From Mycobacterium bourgelatii (GTDB lineage Bacteria > Actinomycetota > Actinomycetes > Mycobacteriales > Mycobacteriaceae), in NCBI RefSeq assembly GCF_010723575.1, contig NZ_BLKZ01000002.1, forward strand, positions 310,001 through 374,000: a stretch of DNA of 64,000 bases, read 5' to 3'. Every line of letters begins with the position of its first letter. The first letter of the stretch is position 1. Below, piece after piece: positions 1-8,288 of the stretch. The notes below the pieces were generated by a model. That model ran no database searches. It saw only the letters and a program-made list of their open reading frames with translations, and was not told the DNA's origin. The position numbers and the translations under genes are program-made.

Positions 1-1
1 A

Positions 2-794
2 CGTCAGCAGATCGGCAACCAGATCCGCGATCTGCTCAAAGACTTCTACCCGGCCGCGCTGGCGGCCTTCGCAGACCTGCCCAGCGGAGGGCTGGCCCGC
101 GCCGACGCGCGCACCATCCTGGCGGCCGCGCCAACCCCCACGCAGGCTGCAAACTGACCCGGCGGGCTGCGCCGGTTGCTGGTCAAAGCCGCCGCCGCCG
201 TGACCTCGACCGTGACGTCGAGCGGCTGCGCAGCGTGTTCACCGACACCTACCTGCACCAACCACCCATGGTGGAAAACGCGATGGGCATCCAGCTGGCC
301 GCGCTGCTGCGCCAGTTCGAGGCCGCGAGCGCGGCCGGCGATGACCTGGCCGAGGCGGCGATCGCCCATTTTGAACAGCACCCGGACGCCGCGATCATCA
401 CCAGCTTCCTGGCCTGGGGAATCTGACTGGCGCCCGGGTGCTCGCCGAGATCGGCGACGACCGCGCCCGCTTCGCTGATGCCCGCGGGTTGAAAGCCTTC
501 GCTGGATCGGCCCCTATCACCCGCGCCAGCGGAAAGAAAACCGTTGTGACACATCGGCATATCAAAAACCGGCGCCTGGCCGCGGTCGGCTCGATCTGGG
601 CGTTGGCATCGTTGCGCGGTTCCCCGGGTGCCCGTCGCCACTTCGATGCCCGCCGCGCCGCAGGAGACTGGAACCGCCAAGCCCAACGACACCTGTTCAA
701 CAAGTTCCTCGGCCAACTCCACCACTGCCTGCAAACTGGCCAACGGTACAACGAACATCAGGCGTTTCCACCCCCTCTCACACTCGCGGCTTGA
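2..794 (+). pseudogene. IS110-family transposase remnant (frame-broken, 5' end outside window)
   Basis: Three consecutive pieces in different frames read as one IS110-type transposase. The first (2-157) contains QIRDLLKDFYPAALAAF. The second (about 158-410) contains the segment around FTDTYLHQPPMVENAMG. The third (about 410-794) carries the C-terminal Transposase_20 region with AFAGSAPITRASGKK and HRHIKNRRLA. The breaks near 150, 192 and 409 are each repaired by restoring one base in a short C or G run; one further shift near 168 is also needed. The N-terminal DEDD part lies outside the window. Homology stops at the stop codon at 794, just before a truncated NmrA-like gene. The family is clear; whether the breaks are real or sequencing errors is not. 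Confidence 0.75.
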
Positions 795-821
795 CTTCTA
801 ACTTCGTGAGATGTCTCTCAG

Positions 822-1172
822 ATCAGCTACATACCACCGGCTGAGACGATCACGCATGCCGACGTCGCGGGCATTATCTCGGCTGCGACCGGACGCCAGG
901 TGCGGTACGTCCACATCCCTGCGGCGACGTGGCGGCGCGAGCTGGAACTGGCCGCCGAGGCCGAACCCGCATCGCCTATTAATCAGGCTATGGCACAACA
1001 TATCTCGACCGTCGGTGCGTTGGTGTCGGCGCGAGCCAGGGCAATGGTCGAGCCCGACCCGGCCGCGCTGACCACGGTGCTCGATCACGCACCGACCACG
1101 TTCGCCGACTTCGTCCAACAGAACCTGCCCCGGTTCGCCGACTCGACGGCTTGCTCTCGGCTACGGCATTGA
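822..1172 (+). pseudogene. 3' fragment of an NmrA-like NAD(P)-binding protein
   Basis: From about 822 the frame reads YIPPAETITHADVAGIIS followed by TGRQVRYVHIPAATWRREL. This looks like the substrate-side C-terminal part of NmrA/azoreductase-type NAD(P)-binding proteins, ending near VLDHAPTTFADFVQQN at about 1130. The N-terminal Rossmann half with its glycine motif is missing and the IS110 remnant lies directly upstream. The last codons (about 1137-1172) run into sequence that belongs to the truncated cyclase gene on the other strand. It is a broken gene tail and no intact product is expected. The family assignment is by pattern only. Confidence 0.5.
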
Positions 1173-2494
1173 TGCGGCCCACACCGGGACAGCGCAATGG
1201 TCTGTGCGCCGTGGATGCCCTGCAACGCACCGCGATAGTCGGGACGGTAGGTGATGAGGGCCAGTGAGGGTGTTTGTGGAATCACCGTCAGAAAGTCGGT
1301 GAACATCGACTCGCTGGCCGTATCGATCCAATGCACGTCCTCGACAACGAAAAGTACCGGGTACGGGCGCGCTAGCTGGGAGGTGTTGATCAACGCGGTA
1401 AGCCGCCGCCGCCGCGCATCCGGGTCGATCTTGGGCAGTTCGACGTTGGGATCGGCGATGCCGAGCAGGTCGAACAGCAGCAGCAGGTCCTGTGGATCGG
1501 CGTCGGGGAGACGCTCTTGCGCCCGACGCCGCGTCGCCTCGCTGTCAGTACCGCCCGCCTCGCCGACGGCCCGCAGCAGCCGCACCATCACCCGGAACGG
1601 GATCTGGGTGGCGTGCGATTCGCAATATGTGTTAACCACTAGGACACCGCGACTCTCGGCCAGCCGCACCACCTCGCTGACGAGTCGCGACTTGCCGATC
1701 CCGGCGGCCCCGGTCAACTCGACCACGGATCCATGGCCGCTGATGGCGCGGTTCAACATGGCCGTCAACGCGGCCACTTCCCATTCGCGACCCACCAGTG
1801 TCGACCGCGAAACTTCGGATCGTTGGCGTGGGGCCGTCAAACTCAGCAGCTCGCGTGCCGACACCGGATCCTCGGCGCCTTTGATGTACACGCGTTGCGG
1901 CTCACCCAGCGCCGCGGAACCTTCTACCAAGCGCGCGGTGGAGTCGCTGAGCATCACCCCGCCCACCGGCGCGACGGACTCCATCCGCTGCGCCATCCCC
2001 ACCTGCTCACCCACGGCCGTGTATCCCAAAGCGCTGGAACCGATTTCGCCGGCAATTACTTCTCCGGAGTTGAGCCCGACGCGAAGCCTTAGGTCGACGC
2101 CGTCCGTCGCACCGACTTCGGCCGCCAGTCGCTTGGCCTCCTCCTGGATGTCGAGCGCGGCCAAACACGCCCGCAGCGCGTGGTCTTCGAGGGCCGTCGG
2201 CGCACCGAACAGGGCCATGATGCCGTCGCCGGTGAACTTGTCCACGGTGCCGCCGTATTGCTGCACGACGGCCGATGCTCGGGTGACCAGTTCCGTCATG
2301 ATCTCGCGCAAACGCTCCGCGCCGACGGCCGCCGCGATGTCCATCGACCGCACCACGTCGGCGAACAGCACCGTCACCTGCTTGTACTCCGCGCGGGTGT
2401 CGACCCGGGCGACGGGCGAACCACAGCCGTGGCAGAACCGCGCGTTCGCCACCGGTTCGGTGCCGCACGAACGACATGCCGCAACGGCAGTCAT
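1085..2494 (-). pseudogene. C-terminally truncated adenylate/guanylate cyclase-AAA ATPase regulator
   Basis: The protein starts with a zinc-ribbon-like stretch (CRSCGTEP...FCHGCG, residues 7-25). A class III cyclase domain follows (about 38-200; metal Asp in VTVLFADVVRS and FTGDGIMALFG), then an AAA_16 P-loop ATPase (LTGAAGIGKSRLV, about 260-272). Family members are usually about 1,000 residues with a TPR-rich C-terminal half. Here similarity stops after GAQTIALS (near 1182) and the last about 33 codons are antisense to the NmrA fragment. The canonical catalytic Asn of the VNxAxR motif is replaced (GEQVGMAQRM). Truncation removes most of the signalling ATPase/TPR region, so function is doubtful. 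Confidence 0.75.
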
Positions 2495-2581
2495 TCGCTT
2501 CTTCTTACCGTCAACCCAATCCCTGAGCTCGAAGCTGTTCGGCTCTTCAGAATAAGGCGGCCGACGGGCTCAGCGGTGGAC

Positions 2582-3856
2582 CTAACGTCCCGCGCTCGCG
2601 GTTCGATCTACCGGGTAGGGCGCGCCGAACTCGGGCACCGGGCGGAACCCTCGCTCGTGGGCGGCTCCGACCGCGCGTCGCAACGGCAGAATCAGTGGCA
2701 CAAAAAGGATTTGGTCCACCAGAATCGGCGTGACGAGCCGATTGTGCACAAAGGCAAAGGAACTCTTGGTCACGGGGTCGGCCCAGCCGATGGTGCCACC
2801 GAGTCCGGCATGGCCGAATCCCCGCAGCAGGCCGGGAACCGGTGATCCGTGGTAGCCGAGATGGAACGACATCGGGACGATGAGATTCAGGTCCGGGCGC
2901 AGGCTGGTCTTGCCCAGCAGGTCGCGCGCCAGCGGCGCGGATACCAACTGGGTGTCGCCGACCCGGCCCTCGTTGGCCAAGGCCCCGTACATCTTGGCCA
3001 CTGCCCGCGCCGTCACCACCGCGTTGACCGACGGGATCTCACTGTCCAGGAACGGCGTGTCCCCCTGGATCAATGAGGTGATCCCCGGCACGTACATGGC
3101 ACCCAATCCCCCGGCCACCGGCAGCTCGGCAAGTCTGGGTGCCAGGTGGTCGATCAACGGATTGGCGCGCGTGCTCTGCGGAAACATGATCTGCGCGGCG
3201 TTGGTGGGCGCGTCGGCCGACGGGCGTCCGAGATGCAGGCCGTCGGTGTTGAGCGGTTGCGCCAGTTCGGTGCGGAACAGCTCGCGCATGCCCTTCCCGG
3301 TGATCGCGCGGGCCAGACCGGATACCAACCAGCCATAGGTGAAGGCGTGATAGGCGGCGCGCCCGAAATGGCGGTCTGCCGGCGCGGCGGCCATCCGCTC
3401 CTCCATCAAGCGGTGGTCCAGCAGCTCCTCCTTGCTGACACCCTTCATGTGGGACAGGCCGGCGCGGTGCCGCAGCAGGTCGCGCACGGTGATGTCAGCC
3501 TTGTCGTTGGCCCCGAACTCCGGCCAGTAGTCTGCGACCGGCGCGTCGTAGGACAGCTCGCCGCGGTCGGCGAGCCGGTGCAGGACCGTCGCGGCGACCC
3601 CTTTGCTGCACGAGAACACCATGGCGCCGGTGTCCTCGGCCCACGGCGTCTCGCCCTGGCGGTCCGCCCAGCCGGTCCAGACGTCGACGGCCGGTTCCCC
3701 GTCGACGTAGACAGACAGAGCGCCGCCGCCGAAGCGCGGGCTGGGAAAGAGGCTGGCAAACGTTCGCACCAGGCACTCGAACTTGGGATCGGCAGCGCCG
3801 TGCACACCCGAGGGCAGCCCGCTGCCGCTTTCTAAAACGGCAACTTTCGTCATCAC
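2582..3856 (-). CDS. Beta-lactamase-fold serine esterase/lipase (LipL/LipE-like)
   Basis: This 424-residue protein has the class C beta-lactamase/esterase family VIII layout: FGGGALSVYVDG near residue 42, the nucleophile motif SCSK (VFSCSKGVAATVLHRL) near 84, a downstream Tyr (HAFTYGWLVSGLARA) and GFGHAGLGGTIGWADP near the C-terminus. It should hydrolyse acyl esters rather than beta-lactams. The N-terminal GAADPKFECLVRTFASLFP closely recalls M. tuberculosis LipL. The ATG at 3856 follows a GGGGGG run at good Shine-Dalgarno distance. There is no signal peptide. It lies 87 bp downstream of the truncated cyclase gene on the same strand, with no sign of a shared operon. Confidence 0.82.
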   Translation of the reverse strand: MMTKVAVLESGSGLPSGVHGAADPKFECLVRTFASLFPSPRFGGGALSVYVDGEPAVDVWTGWADRQGETPWAEDTGAMVFSCSKGVAATVLHRLADRGELSYDAPVADYWPEFGANDKADITVRDLLRHRAGLSHMKGVSKEELLDHRLMEERMAAAPADRHFGRAAYHAFTYGWLVSGLARAITGKGMRELFRTELAQPLNTDGLHLGRPSADAPTNAAQIMFPQSTRANPLIDHLAPRLAELPVAGGLGAMYVPGITSLIQGDTPFLDSEIPSVNAVVTARAVAKMYGALANEGRVGDTQLVSAPLARDLLGKTSLRPDLNLIVPMSFHLGYHGSPVPGLLRGFGHAGLGGTIGWADPVTKSSFAFVHNRLVTPILVDQILFVPLILPLRRAVGAAHERGFRPVPEFGAPYPVDRTASAGR

Positions 3857-4045
3857 AGCCCCCCATGGCTAATTACTGCTTCTGAGAATGATATTACCAG
3901 CTTCGTTGAAGCTCATTCTCCTAGGAGTTTGGCAGCCAAACGGCGGATGAACCGGTGATCGGCCGGTGAGCGTGAATCCCAGCGCCCAGCCATGAGCCCA
4001 CGGGATGCACAGCTGGCCCGTAGCCCGCTGTGCCAGCATCGGAAG

Positions 4046-4681
4046 ATGCGCGCTCCTCGCCTCGCAAGCGTCCTGGCCGCGGCAGTGGCGACCATCTGGT
4101 TGCCGGTCGGCGAGCTCATCGCGGCTCCGGACGCATCCGCCGACGCCTGCCCCGATGTGGAGGTGACGTTTGCCCGCGGCACCAATGAACCTCCCGGGGT
4201 CGGCGGGGTGGGCCAAGCATTCATCGATTCGCTCCGCTCTCAAGCCGGCGATCGATCGGTAGGGGTCTACGCCGTCAACTACCCCGCCACCGACGCGTTC
4301 GCCAGCAGTTCGATGGCCGGAGCCGGCGATGCGCGGGCTCACGTGCAGTCCATGGCGGCGAGTTGCCCCCAGACGAAGATGGTGTTGGGCGGCTATTCGC
4401 AGGGCGCGGGCGTCATCGACGTGGCCACCAACGACCTCGCGGGCGTGGTCGACCACGTCGCCGCGGTCGCTGTTTTCGGTAATCCGCAGAGCGCATTCGC
4501 GCGCCGATTGGGCGGCGGGCGGCTGCCAAACATCAGCCCGCTGTACCAACCGAAGACGATCAACCTCTGCGTGCCCGACGACCCGATCTGTTCCGAGGGC
4601 AGGGATGGAGCGGCGCACGTCGCCTACGTCCAAACCGGGATGACCAATCAGGCCGCCAGTTTCGCCGCCGACCGGCTATAG
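4046..4681 (+). CDS. Secreted cutinase-family esterase (CULP)
   Basis: The mature part begins ACPDVEVTFARGTNEPPG, the usual N-terminus of mycobacterial cutinase-like proteins. It contains the nucleophile motif GGYSQGA (Ser near residue 117), then DDPICSEG (Asp) and AHVAYVQTGM (His), which complete the catalytic triad. Cysteine pairs at both ends fit the family disulfides. The ATG at 4046 gives a signal peptide of about 32 residues ending ASA. A GGAAG abuts this ATG, so an upstream start at 3992 cannot be excluded. It probably hydrolyses lipid esters or phospholipids outside the cell. About 211 residues is typical for the family. Confidence 0.88.
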   Translation: MRAPRLASVLAAAVATIWLPVGELIAAPDASADACPDVEVTFARGTNEPPGVGGVGQAFIDSLRSQAGDRSVGVYAVNYPATDAFASSSMAGAGDARAHVQSMAASCPQTKMVLGGYSQGAGVIDVATNDLAGVVDHVAAVAVFGNPQSAFARRLGGGRLPNISPLYQPKTINLCVPDDPICSEGRDGAAHVAYVQTGMTNQAASFAADRL

Positions 4682-4851
4682 CCGCCGACTGCGCGGCACG
4701 CCGTCCCCTGGCTCGCGCTGCTAGTGATTCATTCCGCTGCGCCAAACGACGCAGTGGCGGCTTACCAGATGGCCCGCACGATCAAGGAATTTTGTGAGGT
4801 TCCTTGTCGGTTGAAAAATCTACGACCCAAGCGACGGCCGGAGGTGGGGTC

Positions 4852-5085
4852 ATGACTGAGGTATCGCCGGAGGAATTGGCCAAGGAGTTGGGCTTCCCGC
4901 CTGCCACTGCCAAAGGATGGGCGTGGACGTGGCAACGCAGTGGCCGCTTCGAATACCGCAAGAGCCTTACGCACACCACCAATCCTGATCACCTGATCGC
5001 CCGCGTGCCGTCTCCTACGAATATCCCGCCTCTGCGGATCGATGAGCGGTACGCGGCGGGCAGACGTCGACAAAGTTCCTCGTGA
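4852..5085 (+). CDS. Small hypothetical protein (77 aa)
   Basis: I do not recognise this protein. ATG 4852 is preceded by GGAGGT with a 6-nt gap, the best Shine-Dalgarno site in the area, which is the main reason to believe the gene. The N-terminal part (VSPEELAKELGFPPATAKGW) looks like it could form a helix-turn-helix; the rest is polar with an Arg/Ser-rich tail. There is no signal peptide or membrane segment. It stands alone between the cutinase gene and a gene-poor stretch. It may be a small DNA-binding protein or a gene remnant. Confidence 0.4.
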   Translation: MTEVSPEELAKELGFPPATAKGWAWTWQRSGRFEYRKSLTHTTNPDHLIARVPSPTNIPPLRIDERYAAGRRRQSSS

Positions 5086-5184
5086 CTTCCTTGGCGCCCC
5101 GTGCTTCTGATCTCATCCAGCCGGCGACGACAACGCCGACCCGGCGATACTCATCGCTTGGGCTAGATCAACACCGCGAGCACC

Positions 5185-5445
5185 TCAACGGGGAGGCATC
5201 AAGCGAAAGTTGGAAAATTCCGCTGCGCCGGCCCAGACTCGTATGAAAGAACGCCCGCACGCAGGATTGCCTTGCGAATTAGCCGCGGGGTTGCCATCAA
5301 CACTGAGGGAAGTCCTGCCATTGTCGTCGATCTGCAGATCGATGTCGTGCCATTCGTTATCCAACGTCGCCGGCGTTGCCGTTGCCACTGAAGCGGCTGG
5401 ATAGTTGACCGTCCGATAGTCGTTGACACCGTAGTCAAACTGCAC
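5185..5445 (-). CDS. Possible gene fragment, lectin/LamG-like C-terminus
   Basis: Read on the minus strand this gives about 86 residues with EWHDIDLQIDDNGRTSLSVD and FIRVWAGAAEFSNFRLMPP. This is the style of a C-terminal concanavalin-like domain on secreted or kinase-linked extracellular proteins. The reading frame is open a little further upstream (TGIAVQFDYGV) before a TGA, which suggests a larger gene lost its 5' part. No convincing ribosome binding site precedes the GTG. The surrounding 5086-5625 holds nothing else I can support. Confidence 0.33.
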   Translation of the reverse strand: MQFDYGVNDYRTVNYPAASVATATPATLDNEWHDIDLQIDDNGRTSLSVDGNPAANSQGNPACGRSFIRVWAGAAEFSNFRLMPPR

Positions 5446-5625
5446 CGCTATACCGGTCGACTCCGTTTTTGGTCAACCGGTGCAGGTGTGCCCATGAAAC
5501 CACGTGGCGGTCCACCGATCGAGACTGAAATTCAATTTCTCCACGGTCATCCTGCCCGGCTGCGATGGTTGTGACCGAACTCCCCCAATAGACCGCGGCT
5601 CTCACGTCCGTGCGCTAACAAGGAC

Positions 5626-6681
5626 TCAAGCTTTGCCCACCGGGTTTCCCTTTTCATCCCAGTGCGCGGCAACTTTCTTACTGGGCTGAACCCGGGGCGG
5701 TTCGCCCGGCATTTTCGGATAGTTCGGCGGATACGGCATATCGCCCAGCCCACGCTCTTCGTCGGCCTTGACCATTTCCAATAGCGGCTCGAGCGACTGG
5801 GCGTTCTCGTCGATCCCGGCCCACGGGTCGTCGCGGCCCTTCACCAAGTCCGGCACGGTCGCCATGGTGAAGTCGTCCGGGTCGGCGTCGGGCAACTCGT
5901 CCCATGCCAGCGGCATGGACACCGTTGCGATCGGGGTGCGGCGTACCGAATACGCCGACGCCATCGTGCGGTCCCGTGCGTTCTGGTTGAAGTCGATGAA
6001 GATGCGCTTTCCACGCTCTTCTTTCCACCACGAGGTGGTTACCTTCTCCGGCGCGCGCCGCTCGATCTCGCGGGCCAGCGCGATGCCCGCCCGCCGTACC
6101 TCGATGAAGTCCCAGTCGGTCGCGATGCGCAGGAAGACGTGTATGCCGCGACCCCCGGAGGTCTTGACGTAGCCGACGAGTCCGAGTTCGTCGAGCAACG
6201 GCCGCAATACATCGAGCGCCACGCTGCGCGCCTCGGCGAATCCGGTGCCTGGTTGCGGATCCAGGTCGATCCGCAATTCGTCGGGATGCTCGGTGTCGGG
6301 GCAGCGCACCGGCCAGGGATGCAAGGTGACGGAGCCCATCTGGGCCGCCCAAATGATCGCCGCCGGGTGGGTCACCTTCAACGCGTCGGCCGTCCGTCCC
6401 GACGGGAACGTCACGACACACGTCTCCAAATAGTCGGGGTGTTTTCGCGGCACCCGCTTCTGGTAGATCTCCTCGCCGTCAATGCCGTCGGGAAAGCGCT
6501 GCAGATGCGTTGGCCGGTCGCGCAATGTGGCCAACATCGGACCGCCGGCCACCGACAGGTAGTAATCGATCATCCGGCCCTTGGTGCCCTTGGCCCCGAG
6601 CCTGGGGAAGTACACCTTGTCGCGGTTGGTCACCCGGACCGCGATGCCGTCGACGTCGATTTCTTCTGCTTTAGCAGCCAT
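5626..6681 (-). CDS. LigD-like polymerase/primase domain protein (AEP family, Rv3730c-like)
   Basis: At 351 residues this is a stand-alone LigD polymerase domain. Motifs include RDKVYFPRLG near the N-terminus, HPWPVRCPDTEHPDELRIDLDPQPG (DxD metal site; about residues 120-145), SGGRGIHVFLRI and FIDFNQNARDRTMASAYSVR. The enzyme should add ribo- or deoxyribonucleotides during end joining or gap repair. ATG 6681 is chosen because MAAKAEEIDVDG starts the family region. The open frame extends upstream only across the ligC promoter. It is divergent from ligC with only 37 bp between starts, as for Rv3730c/Rv3731 in M. tuberculosis, implying joint use in repair. Confidence 0.88.
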   Translation of the reverse strand: MAAKAEEIDVDGIAVRVTNRDKVYFPRLGAKGTKGRMIDYYLSVAGGPMLATLRDRPTHLQRFPDGIDGEEIYQKRVPRKHPDYLETCVVTFPSGRTADALKVTHPAAIIWAAQMGSVTLHPWPVRCPDTEHPDELRIDLDPQPGTGFAEARSVALDVLRPLLDELGLVGYVKTSGGRGIHVFLRIATDWDFIEVRRAGIALAREIERRAPEKVTTSWWKEERGKRIFIDFNQNARDRTMASAYSVRRTPIATVSMPLAWDELPDADPDDFTMATVPDLVKGRDDPWAGIDENAQSLEPLLEMVKADEERGLGDMPYPPNYPKMPGEPPRVQPSKKVAAHWDEKGNPVGKA

Positions 6682-6718
6682 GTCTGGCCTCCAGCATGCC
6701 GCACGCAAGAATGAATTG

Positions 6719-7798
6719 ATGGACTTACCTGTTATGCCCCCCGTGTCGCCGATGCTGGCGAAGTCGGTCAAGACGATCCCGCCGGACGCGTCGTATGAGC
6801 CCAAGTGGGACGGGTTCCGGTCCATTTGCTTCCGGGACGGCGACAGTGTCGAGCTGGGCAGCCGAAACGAACGGCCCATGACCCGCTACTTTCCCGAGCT
6901 GGTGGCCGCGGTCAAGGCCGAGCTGCCGCAGCGCTGCGTCGTCGACGGCGAGATCGTCATCGCGACCGATCACGGCCTGGATTTCGAGGCGCTGCAGCAG
7001 CGCATTCATCCGGCCGATTCTCGGGTGCGGATGCTCGCCGAGCACACCCCGGCGTCTTTCATCGCGTTCGATCTGCTGGCCCTGGGCGACGACGACTACA
7101 CCAAGCGCCCGTTCAGCGAGCGGCGTGCCGCCCTCGTCGACGCCCTCGCGGGCTCGGGCCCGTCCATCCACGTCACGCCCGCGACCACCGACCTGGACAC
7201 CGCGCAACGTTGGTTCGAGGAGTTCGAAGGCGCCGGCCTCGACGGCGTCGTCGCCAAGCCGCTGACCGTCACCTACCAGCCGGACAAGCGGGTGATGTTC
7301 AAGATCAAGCACGAGCGGACCGCCGACTGCGTCGTCGCCGGGTATCGGGTGCACAAGTCCGGCGGCGACGCGATCGGCTCGCTGCTGCTCGGGCTCTACC
7401 AGGAGGACGGACAGCTCGCGTCGGTCGGAGTGATCGGCGCGTTTCCGATGGCCGAGCGACGACGGCTGTTCACCGAACTGCAGCCGCTGGTCACCGACTT
7501 CGACAACCACCCGTGGAACTGGGCCGCCCATGAAGCCGGCGAACGCACCCCGCGCAAGAACGAGTTCTCCCGCTGGAATGCCGGCAAGGACCTGTCATTC
7601 GTGCCGCTGCGACCCGAGCGAGTAGTCGAAGTCCGCTATGACCACATGGAGGGAGTTCGTTTCCGGCACACCGCCCAATTCAATCGGTGGCGCCCGGATC
7701 GCGACCCGCGTTCATGTACCTACGAACAACTCGAGCAGCCCCTGACCTTCAAACTCGACGACATTGTTCCCGGCCTCGGACCCGGCGCGTCAAATTAA
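6719..7798 (+). CDS. ligC: ATP-dependent DNA ligase LigC
   Basis: This 359-residue protein starts MDLPVMPPVSPMLAKS and has the nucleotidyltransferase motif I EPKWDGFR, whose Lys (about residue 29) takes the AMP. Further motifs are DGEIVI (III), FIAFDLLAL (IIIa), EGAGLDGVVAKP (IV) and FKIKHERTADCVV (V), followed by an OB-fold domain. Length and sequence match mycobacterial LigC, a minor ATP-dependent ligase for nicks and back-up repair. The gene is divergent from the polymerase-domain gene. The ATG at 6719 sets the family N-terminus; the frame is open further upstream but without family residues. Confidence 0.9.
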   Translation: MDLPVMPPVSPMLAKSVKTIPPDASYEPKWDGFRSICFRDGDSVELGSRNERPMTRYFPELVAAVKAELPQRCVVDGEIVIATDHGLDFEALQQRIHPADSRVRMLAEHTPASFIAFDLLALGDDDYTKRPFSERRAALVDALAGSGPSIHVTPATTDLDTAQRWFEEFEGAGLDGVVAKPLTVTYQPDKRVMFKIKHERTADCVVAGYRVHKSGGDAIGSLLLGLYQEDGQLASVGVIGAFPMAERRRLFTELQPLVTDFDNHPWNWAAHEAGERTPRKNEFSRWNAGKDLSFVPLRPERVVEVRYDHMEGVRFRHTAQFNRWRPDRDPRSCTYEQLEQPLTFKLDDIVPGLGPGASN

Positions 7799-7834
7799 AA
7801 CGGGATTGCTGCTTGCGTTGGCCGGACGCACCTT

Positions 7835-7840
7835 TAAGCT
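7835..7840 (+). promoter_or_regulatory. -10-like TAAGCT, leaderless configuration
   Basis: TAAGCT fits the mycobacterial -10 TAnnnT and ends 6 nt before the ATG of the DUF6941 gene at 7847. No Shine-Dalgarno is present, so a leaderless mRNA starting at the ATG is likely. Confidence 0.5.
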
Positions 7841-7846
7841 GTCGGG

Positions 7847-8284
7847 ATGCATGTAGCAGCACTCCTGGTGGCGGGCTCCGCCACGATCGAAAACGGCGCG
7901 GTCAATGCCGCGCGCATTCCCACGACCAGCTTCGAAGTCGACCAAATCCCCATGTGGCTAACGGTTCCGGTCGTCCTCGTTGTGCACGCGCCGGCCGGCG
8001 GGGATTACGACCCGGAGCTGTTCGTCGTGGCCAAAGACCCGCGCGGCGAACGACGCGGGGCGATCCGATCGGCGTGGGAATGGCCGGACGACGACACGAA
8101 GCCGTCCAAATACCGTTGCTTCACCTACGACCTCTCGTTCACGATCGAGAGCGAAGGCGAGTACACCATCGGCGCCTATTACGACGCCGAAGCCACCAAG
8201 GAGATTGGCACGCCCATCCCGCTGGCCATCAGGCTGGGCGGCGGCCGGGTCGTGAACGGCTCGGGCACGGATCCGTTCGCGTAA
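7847..8284 (+). CDS. DUF6941-like conserved hypothetical protein
   Basis: This is a 145-residue soluble protein without signal peptide. It begins HVAALLVAGSATIENGAVNAAR, the same layout as the two smaller proteins encoded at 31517 and 36541 (start GAFLA..A..VDNKLxVSGG). All three continue with a beta-rich region and end with a strand like TPIPLAIRL/ISLPILV. I take it as the most divergent of three DUF6941-type paralogues. The role is unknown. It follows ligC by 48 bp but carries its own leaderless-type promoter, so it is probably transcribed separately. Confidence 0.65.
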   Translation: MHVAALLVAGSATIENGAVNAARIPTTSFEVDQIPMWLTVPVVLVVHAPAGGDYDPELFVVAKDPRGERRGAIRSAWEWPDDDTKPSKYRCFTYDLSFTIESEGEYTIGAYYDAEATKEIGTPIPLAIRLGGGRVVNGSGTDPFA

Positions 8285-8288
8285 GCGA

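Noticed and set aside
2180..2845. Plus-strand frames opposite the truncated cyclase and esterase genes
   Set aside because: High-GC antisense frames without family motifs; the minus-strand products are clear.
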